Made by a program: the position numbers and the translations under genes | In this document: positions 21,976-31,939 of the stretch, one piece after another | How positions within the stretch are numbered: position 1 is the first letter of the stretch | Layout of the letters: every line of letters begins with the position of its first letter | Origin: Akebia trifoliata | Taxonomy: Eukaryota > Streptophyta > Magnoliopsida > Ranunculales > Lardizabalaceae | Assembly: GCA_017979445.1 (NCBI GenBank) | Contig: CM030706.1 | Location: forward strand, 23,329,884-23,393,883 | Reading direction: 5' to 3' | DNA: 64,000 bases | Notes under the pieces: model-generated | Told to the model about the DNA's origin: nothing | The model's database searches: none | The model's input: only the letters and a program-made list of their open reading frames with translations

Positions 21976-22692
21976 GTTATGAGTACCAAACTTTGAGATT
22001 GGATTCACATATGTCCAAATTTGAACCGGTTGATCAAATCTGAATCAGTGAGTCAGAATCTCTTAGAATCAAGTAGGTTCAAATTTATATGAAATTAATT
22101 AACAAGTATGATTTTAGAAATCCTCTGGGACTAACATGATTCAGCATAGTATTTTTGTATTCTTCATGAATGAAATTTTCAATAAAATTTGGTGAGTCAA
22201 TTCGTTGTGGTATCTTTTAATAGAATTACTATATTTAAATGATCTAAATATTTGTATCATCTAAGTGGAAATATGATCTTTGGTGTGAGAATTTGCTATT
22301 TTATGATCTTATTTTATAAAAGATTATAATTATTTAAGTAAAAATATATGTTAATAAATAATCTTAAACCAGTGGAAAATGACTCCAACAAATCGACCCA
22401 ATAAATAGTATTAAAACAATGTTAATAAGGGTATGTTCAGATTGTAAAAAAAAAAAAAAAAAAAAATTTCTTATTAAAAGTAATTTTTGAAATAATTGAT
22501 TTTTTCATATTGGGCAATAAATTACCAAACCGACCCAAGCTGATTGACTTGGACGAGTTCTGAAACCTAACTGGTATGAAATATGAATTGATTTTTCGAC
22601 TAGGTGAAGAAAGGTGGCAAGTTAAATTTGCAAACTCAATTGATGGTCTCTGAGTCGATCGATTTGTTAGAACTGCATAACTTTGGTAATAT
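21976..22692. other. Non-coding DNA with a (A)n run
   Basis: No gene signature. A run of about 24 A lies at 22447-22469. AT-rich flank between two hAT elements. Confidence 0.5.
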
Positions 22693-22700
22693 AGTCCAGA

Positions 22701-23213
22701 TAGGGATGTACATACGGGTATACCCGAACCGAAATTTCAGGATCGGTTCGGGTAAAGCTGAAACTGAAATCGACCCTAAATTTCTGAGTTCAAGTTTAAC
22801 TTCCAACGGCTAGAATGAAAATCGAGATCAAATCAATTTTTTGGGTATTCTTTGGTTCTGAGTTCGGTTTGGGTATAAGCAAATTTCAAATATTTGATTT
22901 TGAAATATTTCTAAACGAAAGGATTCTAAGGGAGTCAAACCAAAGATGTGACAAAACCACCACGTCCCACTAACTCGCCAAGTTATAATTTGTGCTAAAA
23001 CTAATATTAAAAAAAAACATATTATTATAATTCAACTTTCGATTCAGTTTTCGAGACTTAATTTGATTCAATTCAGGTTCAATTCGATTTTCAGGAGTGG
23101 AAATCGAAACTAGACCTAAACTTTTTGGTTCAATTTCGATTTGATCCATTCAGGTTTCAATTTGGGTTTGATTCCAGTTCGTTTTAGGATAATGGGTAAT
23201 TTGTACATCCCTA
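22701..23213. mobile_element. 513-bp non-autonomous hAT element with perfect 8-bp TSD
   Basis: TAGGGATGTACATACGGG at the left and TTGTACATCCCTA at the right are perfect inverted ends for 12 bp (TAGGGATGTACA). The 8-mer AGTCCAGA flanks both sides (22693-22700 and 23214-23221). The 8-bp duplication and TAGGG end are diagnostic of hAT. The interior is rich in alternating GGTTCGG/CGAACCG-like phrases and has no transposase. Confidence 0.92.
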
Positions 23214-23269
23214 AGTCCAGAGTTGAAATCACTTGCATTAGGTATTTGAAAATTTATTGAACAAAACAG

Positions 23270-23839
23270 GATATAGATGTACCTCCTCCTCCACACGTCA
23301 TAAATATTAATCTGAGGTCCCTAATAATATTCCTAGATTTTAAAAATAATTACATGTTTTTTTCTTCTTATTATTATATAAACTAATTAAAAAAATAATT
23401 ACTTTTTCATAACGGTAAAGAAAAAGAAAAAGCAAAAAGAAAAGATAAATACAAAACCAATCCAAGATCGACTCAGACGACTGTTGAAAACTGATGATTG
23501 GTATGACAGGTTTTGGGGATTAAGGGGAATTTACATTTGCAAACTTACTCGGTGGCCTCTTAAAATAATTGTTTTTTGATATCGGTTAAAAAAAAAAAAA
23601 ACAAATACAAAACCGATCCAAGATGGAATCCAACCACTGTTGAAAACTGATGATTGGTATGAACATGTTTTGGGGATTAATGGGAATTTACATTTGCAAA
23701 CTCAGATGGTGTTCTCTATGTTCATCCAAACTAATCCAATGAGTTAAAGTCTTGGTATCATATAATTATATGGTGATGGGTAAATGAGGTGGGATTAGGA
23801 GTTGGGAAATTAAATGAACAAAAGGAAATATAGACATAC
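23270..23839 (-). other. Decayed intron of the receptor with internal duplication
   Basis: After the donor at 23839 the minus strand runs intron-like. The phrase GAAAACTGATGATTGGTATG occurs at 23483 and 23641 (plus-strand coordinates), and an exon-end-like GGAGGAGGAGGTACATCTAT recurs at about 23283-23305. So the exon end and intron start were duplicated in tandem (about 540 bp). No downstream exon. Confidence 0.65.
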
Positions 23840-24640
23840 CTCCTCCTCCTCCTCCAGCTGTTGAATTAGAATCAGAACAACTCTCTTGATTAGGCCCATT
23901 GCGACAGAAGCATGTAAATCGATTTGATGCGGAGTAGAAACCGCAATACCCACCCGAATCCGTGCATTGCTTACAGGGTATGGCATCACCTCCATCATAT
24001 ATCACATCAAAACCTTGGTTCAAAACTTGAGGAAGATTGGCTACAGCTCCTCCACGCAGGCTGTCAGCAGCTGTTTGAAGAACTGGAACTTCGATTCTAA
24101 TACTACATGTCGTTTGATTTTGCATACCTGGTGGAATATTGATGAAGCCAGAGGGATCGATGTAAACACTATCATTATTGTTACCGCTTATTGGGCAAGT
24201 AAACTGAGAAGTTGACATATTGGGAGGGCAACCGTATAACAAGGTAAGGTTCACCACACCTGGAGAATATTGAAATTGATTGAAATTCAGTGTAGCGTTC
24301 TCGAATCGAGAAGGACAAACATCGTCCCATAAATCAAGTCTAGCGATTGTCATAATCTCATCATTTGGATTGATTGTTAAAACGCGGTATGTTTCATTCA
24401 TAATCTCAATTTGAGTAATATTATCTTGGCACTTGAGCTCGAAACCTGATCGGCCGCAGTATTCCGCTCTTCCGTTCCCCCAAAATGGATATTGATAAAA
24501 CGCTGTATATTGCCACATTGGAATGATTGAGAGCAATTGGTGTAACTTGGATCATCTTGGCATAATGATAGCGGGAGATCGATCACCACAATGATCAAGA
24601 TCAGGAAGAGGAAGGAAGATGGGATGAAGTTGAGATTCAT
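23840..24640 (-). pseudogene. LRK10-like receptor ectodomain exon (GUB_WAK_bind), frameshifted, kinase missing
   Basis: Minus strand. The ATG at 24640 begins a signal peptide (MNLNFIPSSFLFLILIIVVI, then DLPLSLCQ). Next come a cysteine-rich GUB_WAK_bind domain (YTNCSQSFQCGNIQ; YPFWGNGRAEYCG; FELKCQDN) and a WAK_assoc-like end (CKQCTDSGGYCGFY..FTCFCRNG), about 260 residues. This is the extracellular half of plant LRK10L-type receptor kinases (wall-associated, defence-type). Around 24500 the frame shifts between CGNIQ and YPFWG, about two extra bases relative to the copy at 38862, so it is broken unless that is a sequencing error. The exon ends in GGAGGAGGAG, then a GTATGT donor at 23839. No transmembrane or kinase exon follows. 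The upstream open start (TTG at 24646) is not used. Confidence 0.85.
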
Positions 24641-25042
24641 TCTCAAGAAAAATCACAAAAGAAGAAAACTCTGAAGGAGAGGTTTGTGATGAAAACAAAA
24701 TTCCAAGCAAAGAAGGGAAGACAGAACGATTAATAGTAAATTAATTTTGAATGAGTAAGACGGCTTGTAGAATTTTCAAACAACGCAAAGGTTAAAGAAT
24801 TCGGAGTCCCCGTCAAATGCACAAGTTGACTTAGGCTTCAATTATATGAGCAACTTTCGTATAGCAATTTTCCAACCTCAATGCAGGATGTGAAATGGAG
24901 CTGCCCCAACTTGATATTTCAATTTTTTCTCACATTAAGCTCGGGTTCAATTGTAATACGTTATACTTACAGTTCCCTGTAGTGGCATTCGACGGTTTAG
25001 AGAGAATCATGTCTCAAGTACTTAAAATAGGGAATGGATCAA
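24641..25042. other. Upstream region of the receptor exon
   Basis: Conserved in inverted order at 38525-38861, including the CGCAAAG..AAAGAATTC and TTGACTTAGGCTTCAATTAT blocks. It probably holds the promoter of the receptor gene; no TATA box was fixed. Confidence 0.45.
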
Positions 25043-25418
25043 GGGATATGAAAAAACATATGTAAAAACAATGTAACATTAATAAATTTTTAAAATATGG
25101 GTTAGAAGTTTTGGATTGAACTGATTTTTGGTGAGGATGATCTCTATGATGGGAAGATCATCCAAAAAGAAAAAAGAAAAAAATCAGTCCAATCTGAAAC
25201 TTCTAATCCCATTAAAAGTGATTTAGGTCTGTCGATTTTTTGTCAATAATTTATAAATCACTTTTGATGGATTTAGAAGTTTCAGATTAAGCTGATTTTT
25301 TGTGAGGATGATCTTCTCATCCTAGTGACCATCCTTGCAAAAAATCAGCTCAATCCAAAACCTCTAACCCATATGTTGAAAAATCATTGTTTTTACATAT
25401 ATTTTTACATATGTCCCT
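25043..25418. mobile_element. Double-hairpin MITE, GGGATATG end type
   Basis: The left GGGATATGAAAAAACATATG pairs with the right CATATATTTTTACATATGTCCC. Same core hairpins (GATGATCTC, AAAATCAG) and same middle spacer (GTCGATTTTTTGTCAATAAT). It is absent from the inverted arm at 38.5 kb, so it inserted after the duplication. Confidence 0.85.
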
Positions 25419-25485
25419 CGAACCGCCCCCTTTAAAATATCATTCTTTGAAAAAAAAAAGAATAACGAGGAATCCATGCGGTCTT

Positions 25486-25615
25486 GGCACGTGGTTGGGT
25501 ACGTGGCTGCATGGCAAGGGCACACAATCACACATCTTTTTCTCATGTATCCCTATGAAATCAATCTATGCCCTTGCCACATCAATTGCGTACCCAACTA
25601 CGTGCATTCATCAAG
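25486..25615. repeat. Foldback element shared by both arms
   Basis: Inverted repeats: GCACGTGGTTGGGTACGTGG and, at the other side, CGTACCCAACTACGTG, with GGCAAGGGCA and TGCCCTTGCC in the arms. A counterpart lies at about 38300-38460. Confidence 0.75.
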
Positions 25616-25811
25616 ACTCTTAAAAAAATTTTGAGTTCTAGAATTGTACTATACCCATCTTCCAAACCTTCATCAAGCTTAAAAAAAATTGTCCTTCTTG
25701 TTTTCATTTTTTTTCAAATCTAATCCAAACCATAATCCTTTCAAGGCTAACGTGTTAGACTTTCAACCTCTACTGCTTAAAAGTCACTATAGGAACCATG
25801 AGGGGCTAATG

Positions 25812-25970
25812 ATTTTCTAACTTGAGGATTTTCACTCGGTTTGACATGAAAAGGGCACAAAACCATTGATCAGTTTCTTATGTGTCCCGAAGCATCCTGA
25901 AAAACCGATCAACAGTTCTATACCCTTGCCATGTCAGACCAAGTGAAAATACTCAAGTTAGAAAATCACA
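25812..25970. repeat. Foldback element (ATTTTCTAACTTGAG ends)
   Basis: GATTTTCTAACTTGAGGATT at the left and its inverse CTCAAGTTAGAAAATC at the right pair, followed by ATTTTCACT and AGTGAAAAT. A copy lies in reverse orientation at 37950-38102. Confidence 0.8.
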
Positions 25971-25984
25971 ACTCTAAGGAAAAT

Positions 25985-26351
25985 GGTAAATTATACTTTA
26001 ACCCCCTGTAGTTTGATAAATGCACTTACCTCCCATTTCACTAACGGTGTTAAAATTCAAATATTATTTTACTATTTATATATATTTTTTTAATTAAAAG
26101 AATACTTTTAAAGTGATAATTAAAAATGCTCTCATCTAAGCATTCTCAATTTTATGTATGAACCCATTTTTTCACAGGGATATATTTGTTTATCAAGAAA
26201 AATAAAACTTTAGAAAGAGTAAAATGGTCTTTAATTAGTTTTTAAATGAGTCCCTTAGACAACTAAAAGGGAGGTAAGTGCAATTATCAAATTGTTACGG
26301 GGTCAATATGAAATTATGCCAAATTACGGGAGGTCAAAGTATAATTTACCC
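25985..26351. mobile_element. MITE with GGTAAATTATACTTT ends
   Basis: The left GGTAAATTATACTTTAACCC pairs with the right GGTCAAAGTATAATTTACCC; CACTTACCTCCC and GGGAGGTAAGTG are also inverted. About 367 bp. The counterpart is at 37523-37930 in the inverted arm. Confidence 0.85.
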
Positions 26352-27089
26352 TAAGGAAAATGTACAATAGAGGATCCGCTCCCGATTCAATGTGGGCTCA
26401 AGTTCCATATTTTAGTCGGTTCGATTTCAAATTTCATGGTATCAAAACTCGTTTTGACATCTTATCTCGTCTTGTTCATGGACAAGATCGCATTGTCTCG
26501 GATGACTCAAACCATCTCGAATGAGATATATCATTTAACTCAGTTAAAAATTATTAATTCATATATATTTAAATGAAAATAATTATATATTTTTCAATAA
26601 AACAAAATAGATTAGAAGATGTTTAGTCATTAAATCAAGTTTTATTTATAACAAACATTTAAATTAATCTAAAAAAATTAATTATGTTTATCAAAATTCC
26701 GGTTGACTCGGTCAAGTTTTATAAATTCGTCTTAGATTTTTAAAATATTTTGAAAGTCATCTTGTTTATCTCGCAAGATGATATGAAGTCTAAGACGCTG
26801 TGTAGATCGGGCTCGTTGTTGGACGAAATAGAGATGATTTGAGCGAGTCATCTTAGTTTTAGACGAAATTTAAAATCATGCTAGGTTTTAATTTCCCATT
26901 ATGCGTACATATGTATCTCAACCCACCATTGAAGCTCTCCATCAAATGAGAAAAAAATTTGCCCGAGATTTCATAGAATCCCAAATCAACCAATCACACA
27001 AAAATATCTTTGCTAAGTTTTATGTGATTTGTCATTCAAGATTTTGTGAAATCTTAAATTGACTTTTTTATAAGAATTTTTTTTTCTAG
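26352..27089. other. Repeat block without gene
   Basis: 26352-26640 matches 37230-37530 reversed. From about 26815 the sequence matches 43341 onward in direct orientation and 29995 onward in reverse. No coding signature. Confidence 0.6.
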
Positions 27090-27094
27090 AGTTC

Positions 27095-27549
27095 TGTAGA
27101 GGATATTTTTCGTTGGGTACCAAAATATGACACATGGCACCTAAGGATTCAGGGTTAAACGTGGAGATCTGAGGGTAAGCTCGATGGCTCAATTGCAAAT
27201 TAATCATGGGCTCGGGACTCGGTTAATCGAGGGAATATCAGGTTAAGATTACGTGATAGAATGACTTAATCAATCCAAATCCTAATTGATATCCACTTAC
27301 TAAAATAGAGAAGGATAAAATTAGAAAGAGGGTTGAAAAGGATCCTAGGGTTTCACGTTTATAAATACTTGGATAGAAATACTAAAAGGTATGAGATTCT
27401 CTCCCTCTAAACTTTACATCATTTTTTGTACTAAGGTTCCAACTTAGACGTCAGAGAAGTGTTGTTGCAAGCACACCCAAGGGTACGAGGAGTGGAGACT
27501 GTAAGATATCGTCGCAAATCCTAATGTAGTGGAAGAAAATGCATCTACA
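27095..27549 (+). mobile_element. Tat solo LTR with perfect 5-bp TSD
   Basis: TGTAGAGGATATTTTTCG at the start, GCATCTACA at the end, 455 bp. AGTTC flanks both sides (27090-27094 and 27550-27554). The same insertion site is occupied at 43626 in the duplicated block, so this LTR predates that duplication. Confidence 0.92.
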
Positions 27550-27554
27550 AGTTC

Positions 27555-28470
27555 AATATAGGATTTCTAAGGATTAGTAAGATATAATTTTTAGTTGGTA
27601 TTTGTAGCATCTCAATCGTCTATTTGATGTAGAGAGTGTTTTCATTTCGTTTATTCCCTCCGCATAGTCCTTGTGTTAAATCCAACATTTAAAGGTCACA
27701 TAGGGTAGATGTAAGATACAATCAGGGGGAGCAGATCCCTTGTGGCCTGTTTCTCCTGCGACTCTCAGTAGTTCTTGTCCATTAGTCCTTAGAAGATCAC
27801 ATCGAAAGAAAAAACAACATAGTCCTCTTGGATTCATGGTTTGGATCAGATTTTTTTTAAAAGAAAAAAATAATTTTCAAACAAATTTTTTTTTCTTTAA
27901 TCAAGTGTTGAAAATGGATGGACATAGAACTCCTAAATTTAAAATTTTTGCATGCAACCGTATTGATAACAGGCACACCCTCAAACGTTGATAAGAGCTA
28001 CAAAGCACTACACAAGAATCACGTTATAGATGATCTGCTCCCCCAATCATGAACTAGTAATCAAACTATAATGTGGGTTCTAGCCCCTATTATATTTCTT
28101 ATCCTTAAAATCAGGATTCAACGATTCCAATGGTTTTTCAAGATTCAACAGTTCTGATGGTTAAAGAAAATGTAGCGTGTAATTTAAATGAGATTTTATT
28201 CATTTGGTATGAAATAATTAATAGACTTTGAAGGGTGGAACCCACCTCCCAAGAAGAAACTCCACACTCTTTGTTTGAAAAGGAGTTATTATAGCAATCA
28301 TAACTAATAAATCTTATGAAAGTACATGGAAACTTGGGAAGCGAAATTCCCTTTTTATTCATTTTCATTAGAATATTTTTTTTTTATTGGTGTGATTTTA
28401 AGCTGGATCATACTTCCACGTCAAGAAGTGCGATATGAGGTTCCAAGCTGAGGTCATTTTCCACATTATT
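27555..28470. other. Receptor-locus upstream DNA
   Basis: 27820-28340 has a reversed counterpart at 36760-37220 (for example TCCTCTTGGATTCATGGTTT, and GCATGCAACCGTATTGATAA). Short ORFs lack family signatures. Confidence 0.6.
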
Positions 28471-28477
28471 CTTTTTT

Positions 28478-28693
28478 TTTTATTGATCGGGATTGGAAGA
28501 GCCAGAGGTTGGGCCATGGTGTGTGGGTCGCTTTCTCAGGCTCGTGTAACACCCGCATATCACATACATCGGGTAAGTGAGGGTATGCCCTCGGGTGGCT
28601 GGCCCAAAGGAATTAATGCCCATACTAAGTCGAACTCACAACCTATGGACTTTCAATTTTTATCGGTTCAAAATTGCCATTGAGCCACCCCTC
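28478..28693 (-). mobile_element. tRNA-derived SINE-like retroposon
   Basis: On the minus strand it begins GGGTGGCTCAATGGCAAT, with an A-box-like TGGCTCAATGG. About 40 bases later comes a B-box-like GGTTGTGAGTTCGACT, and the unit ends in a run of A next to CGATCAATA. This is the layout of plant SINEs (pol III promoter, body, A-rich tail). Imperfect flanking ATTATT-like sequences could be its target duplication. The overlapping plus ORF is chance. Confidence 0.6.
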
Positions 28694-28974
28694 TGGATTA
28701 TTTGTTTAGATTTTTATTCATTTATGATATATTTAATCATAGGAAATTTATTTTAAAGAAAATATGGATTATCATGAATAAATAAAAAAAGAATAAGCTT
28801 AATACTTGATCAAAAGTCTACTCGGCTCGTTTGTATTTTCCATGATTTGGCCCTATTGACTCAACTCGAAAACATTGAATAAGCTTTTCAACTTGGCTGA
28901 GTCAACGAAAAATAAATAAATAGAGTATATTCACATGTATTACCAACTTGCAAACGCCTTTTAAAAAAAAAAAG

Positions 28975-29135
28975 GGTGTTGTTAACGGAAATTGTGTTCA
29001 TAAAGTGCAATAAATAGACTTTAGAAATTGGATTTTATACCGAAAAAGCCATTAAATTATTTTTATTTTTTTTTTAATCAAAATACCGACAGATTTCAAT
29101 TCGCAAAGTGTATTTATTGCACTTTAACAATACCC
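28975..29135. mobile_element. Small MITE, GGGTGTTGTTAA ends
   Basis: GGGTGTTGTTAACGG at the left and CTTTAACAATACCC at the right, plus internal TAAAGTGCAATAAATA and TATTTATTGCACTTTA, form a foldback of 161 bp. Confidence 0.8.
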
Positions 29136-29233
29136 TAGAAATAAAGATTCACGAATTTGGCGTGACTGAGAAAAGCTCAACCTAGCAAATTTATTTATTA
29201 AAACAATTTCTTGCTGGCACACACATTACAACT

Positions 29234-29402
29234 AAGGGCTTCCACTTTGAAGCGGGTAGCCGGCGTCAAAATTTGAAGCAACCCTCTCCTTGTTTTGACA
29301 CGTTGTTATTTTTAGGGATATCTCTTCAAGACACCACGTGTATTCAAAGTAAGAGGGGTTCTTCAAATTTTGATGAGATCGGTCCACTTCAAAGTTTTTT
29401 CC
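29234..29402. repeat. Foldback element, about 170 bp
   Basis: GGGCTTCCACTTTGAAGCGG pairs with CCACTTCAAAGTTTTTTCC. GTCAAAATTTGAAGCAACCC pairs with GGGGTTCTTCAAATTTTGAT. The centre holds a GACACCACGTG phrase. Confidence 0.7.
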
Positions 29403-29994
29403 AAATGTTACAATGAAAATACACGTGGCAAATGTGAGGATAAAGGACCCATTTATTAATAGGTCCTTTAATTAATAAGGGCAAACCATTACCTAATCTA
29501 TCGCCAATGTCTTCTTTGGACAGTAGAAAAATAGTTGGTCAAAGGTTCTAGAAAGGAAAGAAAATTTTATTCCTCAAACCGACAAAATTGATTAGTCTGA
29601 CTTTACTGAGGTTATCATATTCTACCCAACTCATATAACTCCTTTGGAAATAATAGTTCCATTCCAAACAAATAGCTCAAGACTTTCTTCTTGAGAGCTG
29701 GGTCCACCATCCAAAGGCTATTAATTCAAGGAAGATCTTGGGGGTTGTGATTTTCAATGCATTGATATGATAGCCATAGATTGTTTCCTTGAGATATGTG
29801 TAAAAAGTATCTACAGTACGTGCGCACCTCCATGTTAGAAATGTGAGAATCCCAGTAAATCCTAATGTGACCCCAACATTACTCTTACATCAAACCAAAT
29901 GAATAAATCTCATTTAAATTACCCATTACATTTTTTTCTTACAAAAAATTCAATCTATGATTTCACAAGTTCTCCAATGAAAAATCATACAAAG
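29403..29994. other. Non-coding stretch
   Basis: No gene or clear element. It contains a small palindromic TTTAATTAATAA patch near 29465. Confidence 0.4.
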
Positions 29995-30480
29995 CCTAGC
30001 GAGGATAGTTTTATAATTTGAAGATGCCCTCAATCCCAAGCAAATTTTTTTCTCATTTGATGGAGAACTTCAATGGTGGGTTGAGATAGGGATGTATGTA
30101 CAATGGGAATCCAAAACTTTAAACCGAACCGACTAAAAAATTGAACTTGAATACAAATTGAACTGCGAGTAGATCCTCTCTGATATGTTTTTCCTAGAGT
30201 TTCCTATAGTGACTATTAAGCAATAGAGGTCGAAATGTTGATAAGAAAATCTACCACCTTAGCCTTGTAAGGATCATGGTTTAGATCAAATTTATAAAAC
30301 ACAAAAAAAAAAAAAAGGAAACTGAAAAAATAGACAATTTTGTTAGCCTAATAAAGGCTTTGAAAATGGACAGTTTTTGAACTCCAATTTTTTAAATAGG
30401 ATTTTATGTATTTATGACATGGTTTTCCCTCAACAATCACATGCCACTACAAGGTGTCATTATAGGGAACTGCAAGGAAA
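29995..30480 (-). repeat. Third, partial copy of the receptor-locus repeat
   Basis: TTTTCTCATTTGATGGAGAA and GGTGGGTTGAGATA are the reverse of 26930-26965. CCTATAGTGACTATTAAGCA matches 38115 in the same direction. This extends the repeated material beyond the two arms. Confidence 0.65.
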
Positions 30481-30549
30481 CGTACGTTAGAGGATCCACT
30501 CCCAATTGAACCTACGCTTGATGGGAGAAAAAAGCGAAATATCAAGTTC

Positions 30550-30830
30550 GATTTGGGTTTGATTTGTGAAAAATCGAAACAATAAAAATCACACAAACAC
30601 AAGGATTTACGTGGTTCGGCAATTTGCCCATGTCCACGGAACATGACAAGAACAACCACTAGATTCTTTCAAGTTTTACAACCATAGATATCTCTATTTA
30701 TAAAATTGGGAGTTGTTAAAATGCGTTTCTCTCTCAAAAATAGAAATCTTTGAGAAAATATTACTTGATTATCTTTTTCATAACCCAAAAAAATTTGGGA
30801 GATAAATACAAGATATCTCATACACAACAT
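30550..30830. mobile_element. Possible Copia-type LTR fragment
   Basis: The phrase ATTTACGTGGTTCGGC with nearby CATGTCCACGG is a well-known motif of many plant Copia/TRIM LTRs. Both borders are unsupported; no target duplication was found. Confidence 0.35.
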
Positions 30831-31017
30831 GGTCTTTGCATGAGGATTTCAATGCTAGCCCAAATTGAAGTTGAAACCGATATTTTCAATTGGATCTCGA
30901 TTCCATCGAAACCAAAATAATCAAATTTTTAGTTCGACCAATCCTTATTCACATTCTACAATGAGGTTGGAAAACTCCTAAATAAAAGTTGCTTGTGTAT
31001 ATATATATATATATTTG

Positions 31018-31058
31018 TTTTCACATATGGGAGTGGTTCCACACACATATGTGAAAAT
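31018..31058. repeat. Short palindrome
   Basis: TTTTCACATATG and CATATGTGAAAA around a 16-base spacer, next to a (TA)n tract at about 30995-31012. Confidence 0.6.
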
Positions 31059-31249
31059 AGATACGAAATCGATGAGGTCGAGCCATTGGATGTTGAGCAA
31101 TTGAATGGTCAAATCGAGGTTTAGCGTGAAAACATGACTTATAACTGTAAACACATTTTTGATTTGAAACAAATCAGGTAATTACAACAATTTTCAAATC
31201 AGAAAATCGAAAAGAGTAAACACATTTTTTTTAAGCTCTTCAAATCAGA

Positions 31250-31490
31250 AAAAAGAATCGCCCTCTCTCATTTAGTCTCTCTTTCTCGTCAATCTTTCGT
31301 CTTCAACCCTAAAGAGAAAAAAACCAGACGTTTGAAATAGTTCTTTCACTCTTCTCTTTCTAGGCTTCAATCCTAGGAAGACTACTATCTCTCTATCTTC
31401 TCTCTTTCATGATCGGCTTCAGTCCTAAACGCAAAAGACGATCTCTCTTTGTCTTCTCTCTCTCACTATCGACATCAACCCTAAGGTAAT
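31250..31490. repeat. Pyrimidine-rich degenerate triplicate
   Basis: Three blocks of about 70 bp, each with CTTTC..TCTT and CTTCAACCCTAAAG-like phrases. Could be an old 5' untranslated region; no gene follows. Confidence 0.5.
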
Positions 31491-31818
31491 GACGAAGCTA
31501 TCTTTTTCTCTCTCAAGACTCTTATCTCAATTTGTGATTTCTATTTATGATTTTTGAATGAAAGACATTCATTTAATCTGATTTACTGGAAGAAGAGCTC
31601 AATTTTTTTTAGGTTACAAAATAGAGTATTATAGATATGCAATGATAGAGTCAACATACGGTTAATTGGGATAGTCATTTGGCCACTTCCAAATTCCAAT
31701 GGGATCCATCACAATAAATGAAGTTGCTGACCTAATTTTATTTGGTTGTAAATGGTAGCTAAATGAGAGTTTGTGAGAAAAAATCCAAATGGTACCAAAA
31801 CTCTTTTTGTGATTTATG

Positions 31819-31910
31819 TTCAACCTTACCTATATGTTTGTAAAACCTTACCTATATTTTCTTTACAAATATGTTCAACCTTACCTATATGTTTGTAAAA
31901 TATCACCTTA
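31819..31910. repeat. Tandem duplication of a 48-66-bp phrase
   Basis: TGTTCAACCTTACCTATATG followed by TTTGTAAAA is repeated at 31819 and 31869. Confidence 0.7.
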
Positions 31911-31939
31911 CCTTAATTTAAAATTTTCAATCCAATATT

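Larger units (their letters stand above)
23270..28350 (-). repeat. Receptor locus, arm 1 of a large inverted duplication
   Basis: Many anchors recur in reverse orientation in 36167-39141: the receptor exon start (24400-24900 with 38530-39141), a foldback (25486-25615 with 38300-38460), a second foldback (25812-25970 with 37950-38102), a GGTAAATTATACTTT-ended MITE (25985-26351 with 37523-37930), a CTCGTCTT-rich block (26350-26640 with 37230-37530), and 27820-28340 with 36760-37220. Between 26.6 and 27.8 kb arm 1 carries extra sequence including a solo LTR. The segment 23270-23790 matches 36167-36510, placed in a different order. Confidence 0.85.

Noticed and set aside
28435..28683. Plus-strand 82-residue ORF
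   Set aside because: It overlaps the SINE-like element on the other strand and has no recognisable domain.
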